This document shows positions 44,632-56,663 of a stretch of DNA of 64,000 nt, one piece after another. Origin of the DNA: DATBFU01 sp035498405 (lineage in GTDB: Bacteria; Acidobacteriota; Thermoanaerobaculia; UBA5066; Gp7-AA6); NCBI GenBank assembly GCA_035498405.1, contig DATKAE010000047.1, positions 1-64,000 of the forward strand, read 5' to 3'. The notes under the pieces are model-generated. The model saw nothing but the letters and a program-made list of their open reading frames with translations, made no database searches and had not been told where the DNA came from. The position numbers and the translations under genes were made by a program. How positions within the stretch are numbered: position 1 is the stretch's first letter; the number at the start of each line of letters is the position of its first letter.

Positions 44632-46757
44632 GCCGCCTTTTTCGCCGCCGGTTCCTCGAGCATTCCGAGCTGCCAATAGAGGAACATCGCCTCGGTGGTC
44701 AGGTCCTCGATCTGTTTCGCCACGGGTGTGTTGATCCCGCGCGAGTGCCCGGCCTTGGTGTCGTAGTAGAGAAGAACCGGTTTCTCTGCCAGGTCGTTGC
44801 TGTCGGCCTGGAGCAGGGCCGTCATCTTTCGGGCGTGCAGCGGCGCCACTCGCGTGTCGGAGTCCCCCGTGATGAAGAGCACGGCCGGGTAGGCGATCGC
44901 CGGCCGGACGTGATGATAGGGAGAATAAGCGTAGAGATACGCGAATTGCGCGGGGTCCTCCGACGATCCGTACTCGGGCACCCAGTAGCTCGCCACGAAG
45001 AACTTGTGGTAGCGGATCATGTCGAGCAGCGGATAGGAGCACACCACGGCGGAGAAGAGGCCCGGGCGTTGCGTGAGAGCGGCGCCGACGAGCAAGCCCC
45101 CGTTGGACCCGCCGGAGATCGCGAGCCGGCGGTTGGACGTGTAGCCCTTGGCGATCAGCCAATCCGCCGCCGCGATGAAGTCGTCGAAGACGTTCTGTTT
45201 CCGGTCGAGCATGCCGGCTTTGTGCCACGCCTCGCCGAACTCGCTCCCTCCGCGGAGGTTGGCGACGGCGTACACGCCGCCCCGCTCGACCCAGAGAGCG
45301 GCTCGCGCCGAGAAGGCGGGCGTCTGAGAGAGTGTGAACCCGCCGTAGCCGGTCAGCAGGGCGGGGCTCGATCCGTCGAGGACGAGGCCCTTGCGGTGCA
45401 CCACGAACATCGGGATCTCGGTGCCGTCTCGGGACGTGTAGCGAACCTGCTCGACCTCGTAGCGGTCGCTCTGGAGGGGGATCCGTTGCTTTGCCCAGAC
45501 CGAACGGGCGCCGGTGGAAACATCGTAACGGTAGATCGTGGAAGGCACGAGGAAGGACTGGTACGCGAAGAACGCTTCGCGCTTTCCCCACTCGCCGGAG
45601 ACGTTTCCGACCGTTCCCACCGACGGGAAGGAGATCTCGCCGTGGGGCTTGCCGCTCGCATCGAAGATCCTGACCTTCGGCACGACGTTCTCGAGGTATC
45701 GGACGAAGAGTCGGCCGCCGGCGACGCGGGTGTCCTCGATAGCAAACTTGCTATCAGGGACGACGGTCTTCCAATGCTCGCGCCCGGGAGCCTTCAGGTC
45801 GACCGAGAGAACCCGCCCTTTGGGCGCCTCCCAGTTCGTCTGCAGGAACATCCGGTCCCCGGCGGTGGAGGGGAGGAAACGCGCCTTGACGTCGTTGACG
45901 ACCGTCTGGATCGGCCCGCCGGTAACGAGGTCCTGAAAGTAGACCTCCGTCTGCGCGGCGGCCGATCCGTGGAACACCACGAGCACGAGATACCGCGCAT
46001 CGTCCGAGAGGCCGACGCTCACGATCTTCTCGGGCCCGTAGCCGTCGCCGAAGAGCTTCACATCCTCCGCGACGTCGGTTCCCATCTTGTGCCGGAAAAC
46101 GCGCGGCCCTTCCTTGGTCTGTTTCGAGTAGTAGATTGCGCCTCGATCGCCGGTGATCGCGACACCCGAGTATCGAGCCCGAGGCAGCACATCGGGTAGG
46201 TCCCGGCGCCCCTCGACCTGCAAGAGCTTCACCGTGATCTCGTCCTCGCCGCCCTGACGCGCCCCGTACGCGACGAGCGTGCCGTCTGAGGCGACGTCCA
46301 GGAAGTTGACCGAGGTCGTGTGGTCGGCCGAGAGCGAGTGGGGATCGACCAGCACCTCGTCCGGTCCCTGGATTCCCTTCCGGACGTAGAGGATCGGGAG
46401 GTCCCGGTCGGCGTGGCGCCGCGAGAAGAAATAGCGCCCCTTGCGCTCCATCGGCGTGCTCGAGATGTCCACCTTGAGGAGCTCCCCGATACGCTCCTCG
46501 ACCGCCGCGCGGCCGGGCAAGTCGCCCAGAACCGACTTGGTGTACGCGTTCTGAGCGTCGATCCAGGCCCGAGTCTCGGGGGAGTTCTGGTCCTCGAGCC
46601 AGCGGTACGGATCGGTGATCTCCACACCGTGGATCGTCTCCTTGACTTCTTCCTTCTTCGTCTCGGGTGGGCGATTGGCCGGCTCCGCCAGAAGCGAGAG
46701 AGAGGCGAAGAGGAGAGCAGCCGCTCCTCGGGCTTGGCGCGCAAGAAAAGCGTTCAT
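44628..46757 (-). CDS. Prolyl oligopeptidase family S9 serine peptidase
   Basis: A 709-residue exported peptidase. A signal peptide (GAAALLFASLSLLAEPA) precedes the S9A propeller (ETIHGVEITDPYRWLED is the family's N-terminal hallmark). The catalytic domain has GGSNGG with S551, GDSDTRV with D634, and AGHSRG with H671. It cleaves short Pro-containing peptides. GAGGAGGGG precedes the ATG. It is encoded 29 bases after a small membrane protein on the same strand. Confidence 0.94.
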   Translation of the reverse strand: MNAFLARQARGAAALLFASLSLLAEPANRPPETKKEEVKETIHGVEITDPYRWLEDQNSPETRAWIDAQNAYTKSVLGDLPGRAAVEERIGELLKVDISSTPMERKGRYFFSRRHADRDLPILYVRKGIQGPDEVLVDPHSLSADHTTSVNFLDVASDGTLVAYGARQGGEDEITVKLLQVEGRRDLPDVLPRARYSGVAITGDRGAIYYSKQTKEGPRVFRHKMGTDVAEDVKLFGDGYGPEKIVSVGLSDDARYLVLVVFHGSAAAQTEVYFQDLVTGGPIQTVVNDVKARFLPSTAGDRMFLQTNWEAPKGRVLSVDLKAPGREHWKTVVPDSKFAIEDTRVAGGRLFVRYLENVVPKVRIFDASGKPHGEISFPSVGTVGNVSGEWGKREAFFAYQSFLVPSTIYRYDVSTGARSVWAKQRIPLQSDRYEVEQVRYTSRDGTEIPMFVVHRKGLVLDGSSPALLTGYGGFTLSQTPAFSARAALWVERGGVYAVANLRGGSEFGEAWHKAGMLDRKQNVFDDFIAAADWLIAKGYTSNRRLAISGGSNGGLLVGAALTQRPGLFSAVVCSYPLLDMIRYHKFFVASYWVPEYGSSEDPAQFAYLYAYSPYHHVRPAIAYPAVLFITGDSDTRVAPLHARKMTALLQADSNDLAEKPVLLYYDTKAGHSRGINTPVAKQIEDLTTEAMFLYWQLGMLEEPAAKKAA

Positions 46758-46786
46758 GCTCGGCCCCTCCTCGAGAAGTCGAAGCC

Positions 46787-47164
46787 TCAGTCGATGCGAA
46801 CGACGATGCCGTTCTCGAAGACGACGGTCTTGCCGGCGCGGCGATAGATCCACCGCTCGCGCGGCGCCCCGGTCTCCGAGGTTTCCGTGACGGTCTCATC
46901 GGGCGGCCCGAGCAGGGACCGCACTTGTTCCGGCGTCATGTTCTCGGAGATCGACCCGGTGGGGCTCGTGGCGTCGGCCTCGCGCTGCGCCGCGCCGGTC
47001 TCCTCGGCCCGGCCGCTCGCGGCGGCCGCCGCGGTGCGAGCCTTGTCGGCCGGGGCCGCGGTGGGCTCGCCTCCCGACTTTCCCGAGAGGAGCCCCGAGC
47101 GTGTCAACAGCCAGTAGCCCAGCGCCAGAATCAGAAGGATGAGGAGAAGGCGGGAGAGTCTCAT
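46787..47164 (-). CDS. Small membrane-anchored BamE/SmpA-like protein
   Basis: A 125-residue protein with one N-terminal transmembrane helix (LLLILLILALGYWLLT), an Ala/Pro-rich low-complexity linker, and a C-terminal ~50-residue domain. That domain has MTPEQVRSLLGPPDE, RERWIYRRAGKTVVF and ENGIVVRI, the pattern of the SmpA/OmlA (BamE)-like fold. A BamE proper is a lipoprotein; the Cys is missing here, so I infer only a related fold with unknown function. Confidence 0.7.
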   Translation of the reverse strand: MRLSRLLLILLILALGYWLLTRSGLLSGKSGGEPTAAPADKARTAAAAASGRAEETGAAQREADATSPTGSISENMTPEQVRSLLGPPDETVTETSETGAPRERWIYRRAGKTVVFENGIVVRID

Positions 47165-47255
47165 CGCCGAGCGGTGATTCTATCTGAGCCTCTCGGAGGG
47201 CGGCGCCGGCGGTCTCCGGGAGGTCCGGGAGAGCGTGCAGGGTCGGATGTCCGCC

Positions 47256-48482
47256 TCATTTTTTCGTCGGCGGAATCGCTTCCTCGTCGGACTCGATCAC
47301 CGCCCCGGGCGGGATCTCGGTCTTTTCGAGAATCTGCGCATTCTTGCCGACGGTCGTCAGACCCAGACCCTCCGCCTTCCCGTGCTCGCCCTTCAGGCGC
47401 CCGCCCACTTTCGCGCCTTTTCCGATCTTGACCGACTTGTCCACGACCGCGCGCTGAACCCGGGCGCCCGCGCCGATCGACGTGTCGGTCAGCACGACCG
47501 ACTCGCGAACGATGGCGTTGACCCCGACGGACACTCCCGGGGACAGCACGCAGCGCTCGACCAGAGCTCCGGCCGCGATCACGCAGCCGTCGGTCACGAG
47601 GCTGTCCCGCACGATCGCCCCCTCCTCGATCATCACGGGGGGCCTCTCTTCCGAGCGGGTATGGATGATCCAGGATCGGTCGTTCAAGTCGAGCGGCGGG
47701 GGCTGGTCGAGCAGGTGCATCTGGGTCTGCCAGTAGGATTCGATCGTGCCGACGTCCACCCAGTAGCCTTCGAAGGGATAGGCATAGACCGGGTGTCCGC
47801 CGGCGACCATGCGCGGGATGATGTCCTTGCCGAAGTCGTGCGAGGAGTCGCGCCGCTTGCTGTCGTCCAGCAGCACGTCGGACAGCACGGCGCGGTCGAA
47901 GACGTAGACGCCCATCGAGGCGAGGGTTCCCGGCGGCTCCTTCGGCTTCTCGACGAAATCCGTCACACGATAGTCCGAGTCGGTGGCCAGAATCCCCATG
48001 CGCGTCGCATCCTCCCGGGAGACGTTGAGGGTCGCGATCGTCAGCTCCGCCAGATGTTGCACGTGATGCTCGATGAGCGCTCCATAGTTCATTTTGTAGA
48101 TGTGGTCGCCCGAGAGGACCAGAACGAGATCCGGACGCCCGCGCTCGACGAAGGAGAGATTCTGGGAGATCGCGTCGGCGGTGCCCTTGTACCAGTCGGT
48201 CACGAGGCGCCCGCGGTAGGGGGGGTAGATCTGGACGCCCCCGGAGAAGCTGCGGTCGAGATCCCAGGGCCGCCCGGCGCCGATGTGCTCGTTCAAGGAG
48301 TGGGGGCGGTACTGCGTGAGAATCATGACGTCGGTGATCCCGGAGTTGGCGCAGTTGGAGAGCGTGAAATCGATGATTCGGTACTTGCCCGCAAAGGGAA
48401 CCGCCGGCTTGGCGCGCTTGTCGGTCAAGACTCCCAGTCGGGAGCCCTCGCCGCCGGCCAGGATGACTGCGCGGGTCTTCAT
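47256..48482 (-). CDS. glgC: Glucose-1-phosphate adenylyltransferase
   Basis: A 408-residue GlgC. AVILAGGEGSRLGVLTDKR is the nucleotide loop and KPAVPFAGKYRIIDFTLSN follows. FSGGVQIYPPY, WYKGTADAISQNL and VLSGDHIYKMNY are substrate-binding regions. The C-terminal left-handed helix has hexapeptide repeats (VIAAGALVERCVLSPGVSVG). It makes ADP-glucose for glycogen. It lies 16 bases after glgA, so the two form an operon. Confidence 0.96.
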   Translation of the reverse strand: MKTRAVILAGGEGSRLGVLTDKRAKPAVPFAGKYRIIDFTLSNCANSGITDVMILTQYRPHSLNEHIGAGRPWDLDRSFSGGVQIYPPYRGRLVTDWYKGTADAISQNLSFVERGRPDLVLVLSGDHIYKMNYGALIEHHVQHLAELTIATLNVSREDATRMGILATDSDYRVTDFVEKPKEPPGTLASMGVYVFDRAVLSDVLLDDSKRRDSSHDFGKDIIPRMVAGGHPVYAYPFEGYWVDVGTIESYWQTQMHLLDQPPPLDLNDRSWIIHTRSEERPPVMIEEGAIVRDSLVTDGCVIAAGALVERCVLSPGVSVGVNAIVRESVVLTDTSIGAGARVQRAVVDKSVKIGKGAKVGGRLKGEHGKAEGLGLTTVGKNAQILEKTEIPPGAVIESDEEAIPPTKK

Positions 48483-48498
48483 CGGCGGCCTGCATTAT

Positions 48499-49929
48499 TC
48501 ATGATTCTGAATCGTGGGAAACCCTCGCCAGGCGGTACAGCTCCTCGTACGCTCGGGCCGAGCGGCGCCACGAGAAGTCGCTTTGCATCCCCCGCTGCTG
48601 CAATTGAGCCCACCGAGGCGGATCAGAGTACACCGCAAGAGCCCGTTCCAGAGCGTCCCAAAGGGCCTCGGGGGAGAGCTCGTCGAACATGAGTCCCGTG
48701 CCTCCCGGGTCGCCGGCATCGATGACCGTGTCGGCGAGTCCTCCCGTCCGGCGCGCCACGGGGACCGCGCCGTAGCGCATCGCGATCATCTGCGTGAGGC
48801 CGCACGGCTCGTAGCGGGACGGGATGAGAACCATGTCCGCGCCGGCGTAGATGCGGTGCGCGTAGTCGGCATCGAAACGCAATCGCACGCTGGCCTGCCC
48901 GGGCCGCTCGATTTCCATCGCGGCATATTCGCGCTCGAGAGCGGCGTCGCCGGTCCCGAGCAGCACGAACTCGCCGCCCGCCGCGAGCCAGCGCCAAACG
49001 GCCGGCACGGCGATGTCGAGCCCCTTCTGCGGGTCGAGGCGCGAGACCACCGCCAGAACGGGGATCCGCTGCCCGCGAGCCAATCCTGCCTCGTGCTGGA
49101 GGGCGGACTTGTTGGCGGCGCGGTCCTGCAAGGAGTCGACCTCGAAGCGCCGAGCGAGGGCCGGGTCCGTGTCCGGATTCCAGAACCTCGTGTCGATCCC
49201 GTTCAAGACACCGGCCAGCCGGTCGGCGCGGGCCCGCAGGAGTCCGTCCAATCCGTGGCCGCCCTCGGGCGTTTGAATCTCACGCGCGTAGGTGGGAGAG
49301 ACCGCCGAGAGAAAGTCTGCGGACACGATTCCCAGTCCGAGCAGGGAATCGCGCAGATCCGGCGGCAGCGCCTCCATCGCCGGCGAGGTCGGCAGGCCGT
49401 AGTCGCCGAGGTAGGAACCGGCGCCCCTTCCCATGTGGGGGAGGTTGTGGATCGTCATGACGGTTCCGATCGGGCGGTAGAAGGGGTCGCGCCGGCCGGT
49501 GGCCGACAGCCAGTACGGGGCGGCCGCCGTGTGCCAGTCGTTGGCATGCACGAGGTCGGGCTTCCAGCCGAGCGTGCCGCAGGTCCAGAGCGCTGCCAGC
49601 GAGAAGAAGATGAACTTCGGGCCGTCCCCGGCGATCGAGGCGCCGTAGATCTCGCGGTGCATCGGGATCGGCGGCCCGCACACGAGGTACACGTCCTGGT
49701 CCGCCATGTAGATGTCGGCCTTCTGCGCCCCCCCGCGGTGGGGCACCGGAAAACTCGCGATCGGCTCGGGCCGCCAACGATCCCAGTCGATCGCCCCATA
49801 GCCCGGGATCGCCACACGCACGTCGTGCCCGAGCTCCCGCAGCGCCTTCGGCAGCGACCCCGCGACGTCGGCGAGCCCTCCCACCTTGACGAAAGGGGCC
49901 GCCTCGGCCGCCAGGAAGAGGATCCGCAT
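48499..49929 (-). CDS. glgA: Glycogen synthase
   Basis: A 476-residue GT5 enzyme. The N-terminal KVGGLADVAGSLPKAL contains the ADP-glucose-binding KxGGL; LVHANDWHTAAAP, VLNGIDTRFWNP and VVSRLDPQKGLD follow; and the C-terminal domain has ADMVLIPSRYEPCGLTQMIAM with the catalytic-site Glu. It extends alpha-1,4-glucan from ADP-glucose made by GlgC. The upstream gap to the suf operon holds a GC hairpin at 50002-50023. Confidence 0.96.
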   Translation of the reverse strand: MRILFLAAEAAPFVKVGGLADVAGSLPKALRELGHDVRVAIPGYGAIDWDRWRPEPIASFPVPHRGGAQKADIYMADQDVYLVCGPPIPMHREIYGASIAGDGPKFIFFSLAALWTCGTLGWKPDLVHANDWHTAAAPYWLSATGRRDPFYRPIGTVMTIHNLPHMGRGAGSYLGDYGLPTSPAMEALPPDLRDSLLGLGIVSADFLSAVSPTYAREIQTPEGGHGLDGLLRARADRLAGVLNGIDTRFWNPDTDPALARRFEVDSLQDRAANKSALQHEAGLARGQRIPVLAVVSRLDPQKGLDIAVPAVWRWLAAGGEFVLLGTGDAALEREYAAMEIERPGQASVRLRFDADYAHRIYAGADMVLIPSRYEPCGLTQMIAMRYGAVPVARRTGGLADTVIDAGDPGGTGLMFDELSPEALWDALERALAVYSDPPRWAQLQQRGMQSDFSWRRSARAYEELYRLARVSHDSES

Positions 49930-50001
49930 GGGCGGGGATTATTGACCGAGTGTCGGGTCGTTGCGCCAGGGCGACCCGAGGCCGGGTCATCGGATCGGCG
50001 C

Positions 50002-50023
50002 GGCGAGGCTCGAGAACCTCGCC
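50002..50023. terminator. GC hairpin between the Rrf2 gene and glgA
   Basis: GGCGAGG and CCTCGCC are exact inverted arms with an eight-base loop. It lies 27 bases after the Rrf2 stop. No T-run on the minus strand, so terminator function is uncertain. Confidence 0.35.
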
Positions 50024-50050
50024 CGGATCAATCGGGGCTCGAGCCGAGCG

Positions 50051-50533
50051 TCAGGGGTTCGAAGGAATGGTCGGCAGGACCGGGGCGCCGGGCCTGGGGT
50101 GAAAGGCGTTCATCTCCTGCTCGGAGACGAGAAGGTCTCGCAGCGTGATCTTGCCGAGCACCTGGTCCACGGCCTGCTGGACCATCCTCCAGACGGAACG
50201 GATCGAGCAGTCGGTCATGTGGGTGCAGAGTTGCTCGATGCCCGTGTGGGAGTCGCAGAAGGCCGGCTCGTAGATCCGCCCGCCGAGACACGCCAGCACC
50301 TCTCCCAGGTGAATCTGCTCGGCGGGCCGGGCGAGCGAGTACCCGCCGGACTGCCCTCGCGTGGACTCCACGAGGCCGCCCTGTCGCAGCACCCGCATCA
50401 TCTTGGCGACGTTCGGCTCGGTGATGCCCTCGGAGCGCGAAAGCTGTCCGATCGTGACGCTCCCTTCGGTCCCGGCGCGTCCGACGCGCAGCAGGCAGCG
50501 CAGCCCGTATTCCTCCTGGGAGGAGAGTTTCAT
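50051..50533 (-). CDS. Rrf2/IscR-type Fe-S regulator
   Basis: A 160-residue Rrf2 protein. The winged helix covers LSSQEEYGLRCLLRVGR to GGLVESTRGQSGGYSLARP. Three cysteines follow in AFCDSHTGIEQLCTHMTDCS, spaced for a [2Fe-2S] or [4Fe-4S] cluster as in IscR/SufR. It is the last gene of the suf operon rather than the first, ten bases after sufT. I infer it represses or tunes the operon through the palindrome near 56416-56441. Confidence 0.9.
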   Translation of the reverse strand: MKLSSQEEYGLRCLLRVGRAGTEGSVTIGQLSRSEGITEPNVAKMMRVLRQGGLVESTRGQSGGYSLARPAEQIHLGEVLACLGGRIYEPAFCDSHTGIEQLCTHMTDCSIRSVWRMVQQAVDQVLGKITLRDLLVSEQEMNAFHPRPGAPVLPTIPSNP

Positions 50534-50543
50534 CGGCGGCGCC

Positions 50544-51086
50544 TCACATCATCCCGAGCTGCAGCTTCGCGGCATCCGACATCATGCTCATGTTCCACGG
50601 AGGATCGAAGAGCACCTGCACATCGGCGTCCCGGACTCCCGGCACCGCGAGGAGCTTGCCCTTGATGTCCTCCCGCAGCACGTCGCCCATTCCGCAGCCG
50701 GGGGCCGTGAGAGTGAAGCGGACCTCCACCTTGTTGCCGCCCTCCGGAAGCGCCGTCACCTCGCACTTGTAGACGAGCCCCAGGTCCACGATGTTGACCG
50801 GGATTTCCGGGTCGTAGCAGGTCCGGAGCTGGTCCCAGCAGAGCTCGGCGATGGTCTTGCCCGTCGCCGCCTCGGCTTCGAGCGCCACCGGCTCCTCTCC
50901 GATCGCGTCGGCGTCCTTGCCCTCGACGCGCGCCATGTAGCCGTAGGGCGTGACGACCGTGTAGCTTCCGCCGAGCGACTGCGTGAGCGTCAGCGGCGTT
51001 CCCTCCGGAATCGTGATGCGCATCCCGCTCGGGATTTCCTTGGCCTCGATCTCGCGCGTCGTCCGGGTCTCTTTCTGCATTCTCAT
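50544..51086 (-). CDS. sufT: SufT Fe-S maturation factor (MIP18/DUF59)
   Basis: A 180-residue protein. The N-terminal half (IPEGTPLTLTQSLGGSYTV) is the SufT-specific extension. The C-terminal MIP18/DUF59 domain has DPEIPVNIVDLGLVY and LTAPGCGMGDVLREDI with the conserved Cys. SufT helps mature Fe-S proteins. AGGTGG lies five bases before ATG 51086, which I prefer to GTG 51095. Confidence 0.92.
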   Translation of the reverse strand: MRMQKETRTTREIEAKEIPSGMRITIPEGTPLTLTQSLGGSYTVVTPYGYMARVEGKDADAIGEEPVALEAEAATGKTIAELCWDQLRTCYDPEIPVNIVDLGLVYKCEVTALPEGGNKVEVRFTLTAPGCGMGDVLREDIKGKLLAVPGVRDADVQVLFDPPWNMSMMSDAAKLQLGMM

Positions 51087-51096
51087 CGCGACCACC

Positions 51097-51596
51097 TCAG
51101 CAGACCTTGGGCTCTTCCTTCGGCGAGGCCTCGGCTCCGTCTTCTGTCGAGATCGTGTGCTCGCCGCCGGCCAGCGCCGCCTTCAGCGTGTGCCAGGGAA
51201 GAGTTGCGCACTTGATGCGGACGGGGTACTCGCGCACGCCCGAGAAGACCTCGAGCTTCCCGAGGGACGGCCCTCCCGGCGGTGCCTTCTTCTCTCCCGT
51301 GATCAGGTCGTGGAATCGCTCGAAGAGCGCCTCGGCCTCGGCCCGGCTCTTTCCCTTGAGGCTCTCGGTCATCATCGAGGCCGACGCGGTCGAGATCGCA
51401 CACCCGGCGCCCTGAAAAGACAGATCGCGCAGCAGGTCCCCCTCGAGCCGGAGATACACTGTCTCCCGGTCGCCGCAGAGCGGGTTGTAGCCTTCGGCGC
51501 GGCGATTGGCACCGGGGAGCTCTCGAAAGTTCCGGGGCCGCTTGCCGTGGTCCAGGATCACCTCCTGGTAGAGGTCGCGCAGATCGCCGCTTCCGG

Positions 51597-51600
<4 letters not shown>
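51097..51600 (-). CDS. sufU: SufU Fe-S/zinc sulfur-transfer protein
   Basis: A 167-residue SufU. The three zinc/sulfur cysteines are in NPLCGD, GAGCAIS and IKCATLPW, and the SufU insertion DLITGEK is present. It takes sulfur from SufS. ATG 51600 overlaps the sufS stop as ATGA; the longer upstream frame is the sufS shadow. Confidence 0.94.
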
Positions 51601-52852
<1,252 letters not shown>

Positions 52853-52856
<4 letters not shown>

Positions 52857-54097
52857 CGGATCGCCTCTGGGCCCCCGCCCGGGAGACGTTGCCCGAGCGC
52901 CCGCTGGAGCTCGGCGCGCACCGACGGGACGGGGATCCGCTCCGCGACGTCGGAGGCGAAGGCCCAGGTCAAGAGCGCTCGTGACTCCTCCTCGCCGATT
53001 CCGCGCGAGCGCAGGTAGAAGAGCGCATTGGCATCGAGCTGCCCGATGGTCGAGCCGTGTTTGCACTTGACGTCGTCCGCGAAGATTTCCAGGGCCGGAG
53101 TCGAGTTGACGAGCGCCTCGCGCGAGAGCAGCAGGTTCTTGTTCGTTTGCATGGCGTCGGTCTTCTGGGCGTTCGGCCGAACGATGATCTTTCCGTGGAA
53201 GACGCCGCGCGCCCGGCCGTCCAGGATCCCCTTGTAGAGCTCGCGGCTGGTGCCGTGCGGCATGGCGTGGTCGATCGACGTGTGATTGTCGAGGTGCTGG
53301 GCGCCGCTGCCGAGAAAAATGCCGTCGAGCCTGCACTCGGCGCCCTCGGAAGCGAGCTCGACGGTCAGGTCCGTGCGGGCGAGGGCCGCGCCGAGCGCGA
53401 TGTTGTGCGAAGTGAATCGAGATGCCCGTCCCTGTGTGACGGCGATGGTGTGGACGTGATAAGCAGCCGTGTCCTCCTGCTGGAGCTTGATGTGCGAGAG
53501 CCCGGCACCGCTGTCGAGCACGATTTCGGTGATGCTGTTCTGGAAGTAGGCGCCCTGGCCGGCGTAGCGCTCGACGACGGTGGCTTGGCTTCCTTCGGCG
53601 GCCACGACGAGGCAGCGGGGGTGCGACACGACAGGCCCGTTGAGCCCGGAAGAATCGAACTGAATCTCGATGGGCGTGTCCACGACCGCGCCGCGGGCGA
53701 TCTCGACCAACAGGCCGTCCTCGAAAAATGCGGTGTTCAAGGCGGTGAAGGCGCTCTTCTCGGACCCGGCGATCTTCGAGAGATACGGCTGGAGCCTCTC
53801 GGGGTCGATCGCCAAGACGTCTTTGAGACGCGCGACCCGGACGCCGGCGGGAAGGCTCGGCGTCTGAAGCATGGGCTGCCCCCGCTCGGCTCGAGAGAGG
53901 ACCCACGGCGTGGCAACGATCGGTCCGACACTCGTGTAGCGCCACTCCTCGGACTTGGCGGTCGGGAAATCGAGCTCCTGGAAGCGCTCGATCGAGGCTC
54001 GGCGCCGGCCGGCCAGCCAGGAGGGCTCGGCCGATCGCTTGCCTTCGAGTGCGGCGAAGTTCGGGAGGAAAACGTTCGTCTGTGCCAGGGCTTCCAT
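52853..54097 (-). CDS. sufD: SufD scaffold subunit
   Basis: A 414-residue SufD. FPTAKSEEWRYTSVGPI is the N-terminal hallmark, and the beta-helix core (HTSIDHAMPHGTSRELYKG, VKCKHGSTIGQLD, LRSRGI) holds the conserved HGxTxG segment. SufD pairs with SufB in the SufBC2D scaffold. It lies two bases after sufC. Confidence 0.95.
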
Positions 54098-54099
54098 CG

Positions 54100-54870
<771 letters not shown>

Positions 54871-54880
54871 CGGAGTCTTC

Positions 54881-56332
<1,452 letters not shown>

Positions 56333-56371
56333 GCTCTCCTCGAATTGCGGCGATCACATCGCATGCCCGAT

Positions 56372-56400
56372 AGCATATGGAATCTGTACGAAATAGTCAA
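56372..56400 (-). promoter_or_regulatory. Promoter of the suf operon
   Basis: On the minus strand TTGACT (56400 to 56395), 17 bases, TATGCT (56377 to 56372), about 40 bases before the sufB ATG. This is the best sigma-70-like promoter in the window and lies in an AT-rich stretch. Confidence 0.75.
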
Positions 56401-56415
56401 TATTCGTTAGGATTG

Positions 56416-56441
56416 TAAGTTATTGACTCTACGATAGCTTA
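56416..56441. promoter_or_regulatory. Imperfect palindrome upstream of the suf promoter
   Basis: TAAGTTAT and ATAGCTTA are inverted with one mismatch, ten bases apart, just upstream of the -35. It is a candidate operator for the Rrf2 protein encoded at the end of the operon. The rest of 56442-56663 holds no recognisable gene. Confidence 0.4.
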
Positions 56442-56663
56442 TCTAATATCCAGGACGACCTGGCGATGGCTGGCTACGTCGAGGGCTGCGAAACCCCAAC
56501 CCGGCGACGAGGGAGGAAATTCTGAAATACATCTCACCTCACCCAGGGCCTGTACGCGAGCCAGGCGGTGACGGAGCAGCTGAGAACCGTCCGCAGCCCA
56601 GCTTCCGCGGCGAGGGCGCTTCTCGTTACTCCGGTGACGATGAAGTGAGCGCGGCTCGTCCTC

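Noticed and set aside
42022..46199. Long plus-strand frames of ~500 residues opposite the M16 and S9 genes
   Set aside because: They mirror the codon pattern of well-supported minus-strand genes, have no recognisable motifs, and are expected by chance in GC-rich DNA.
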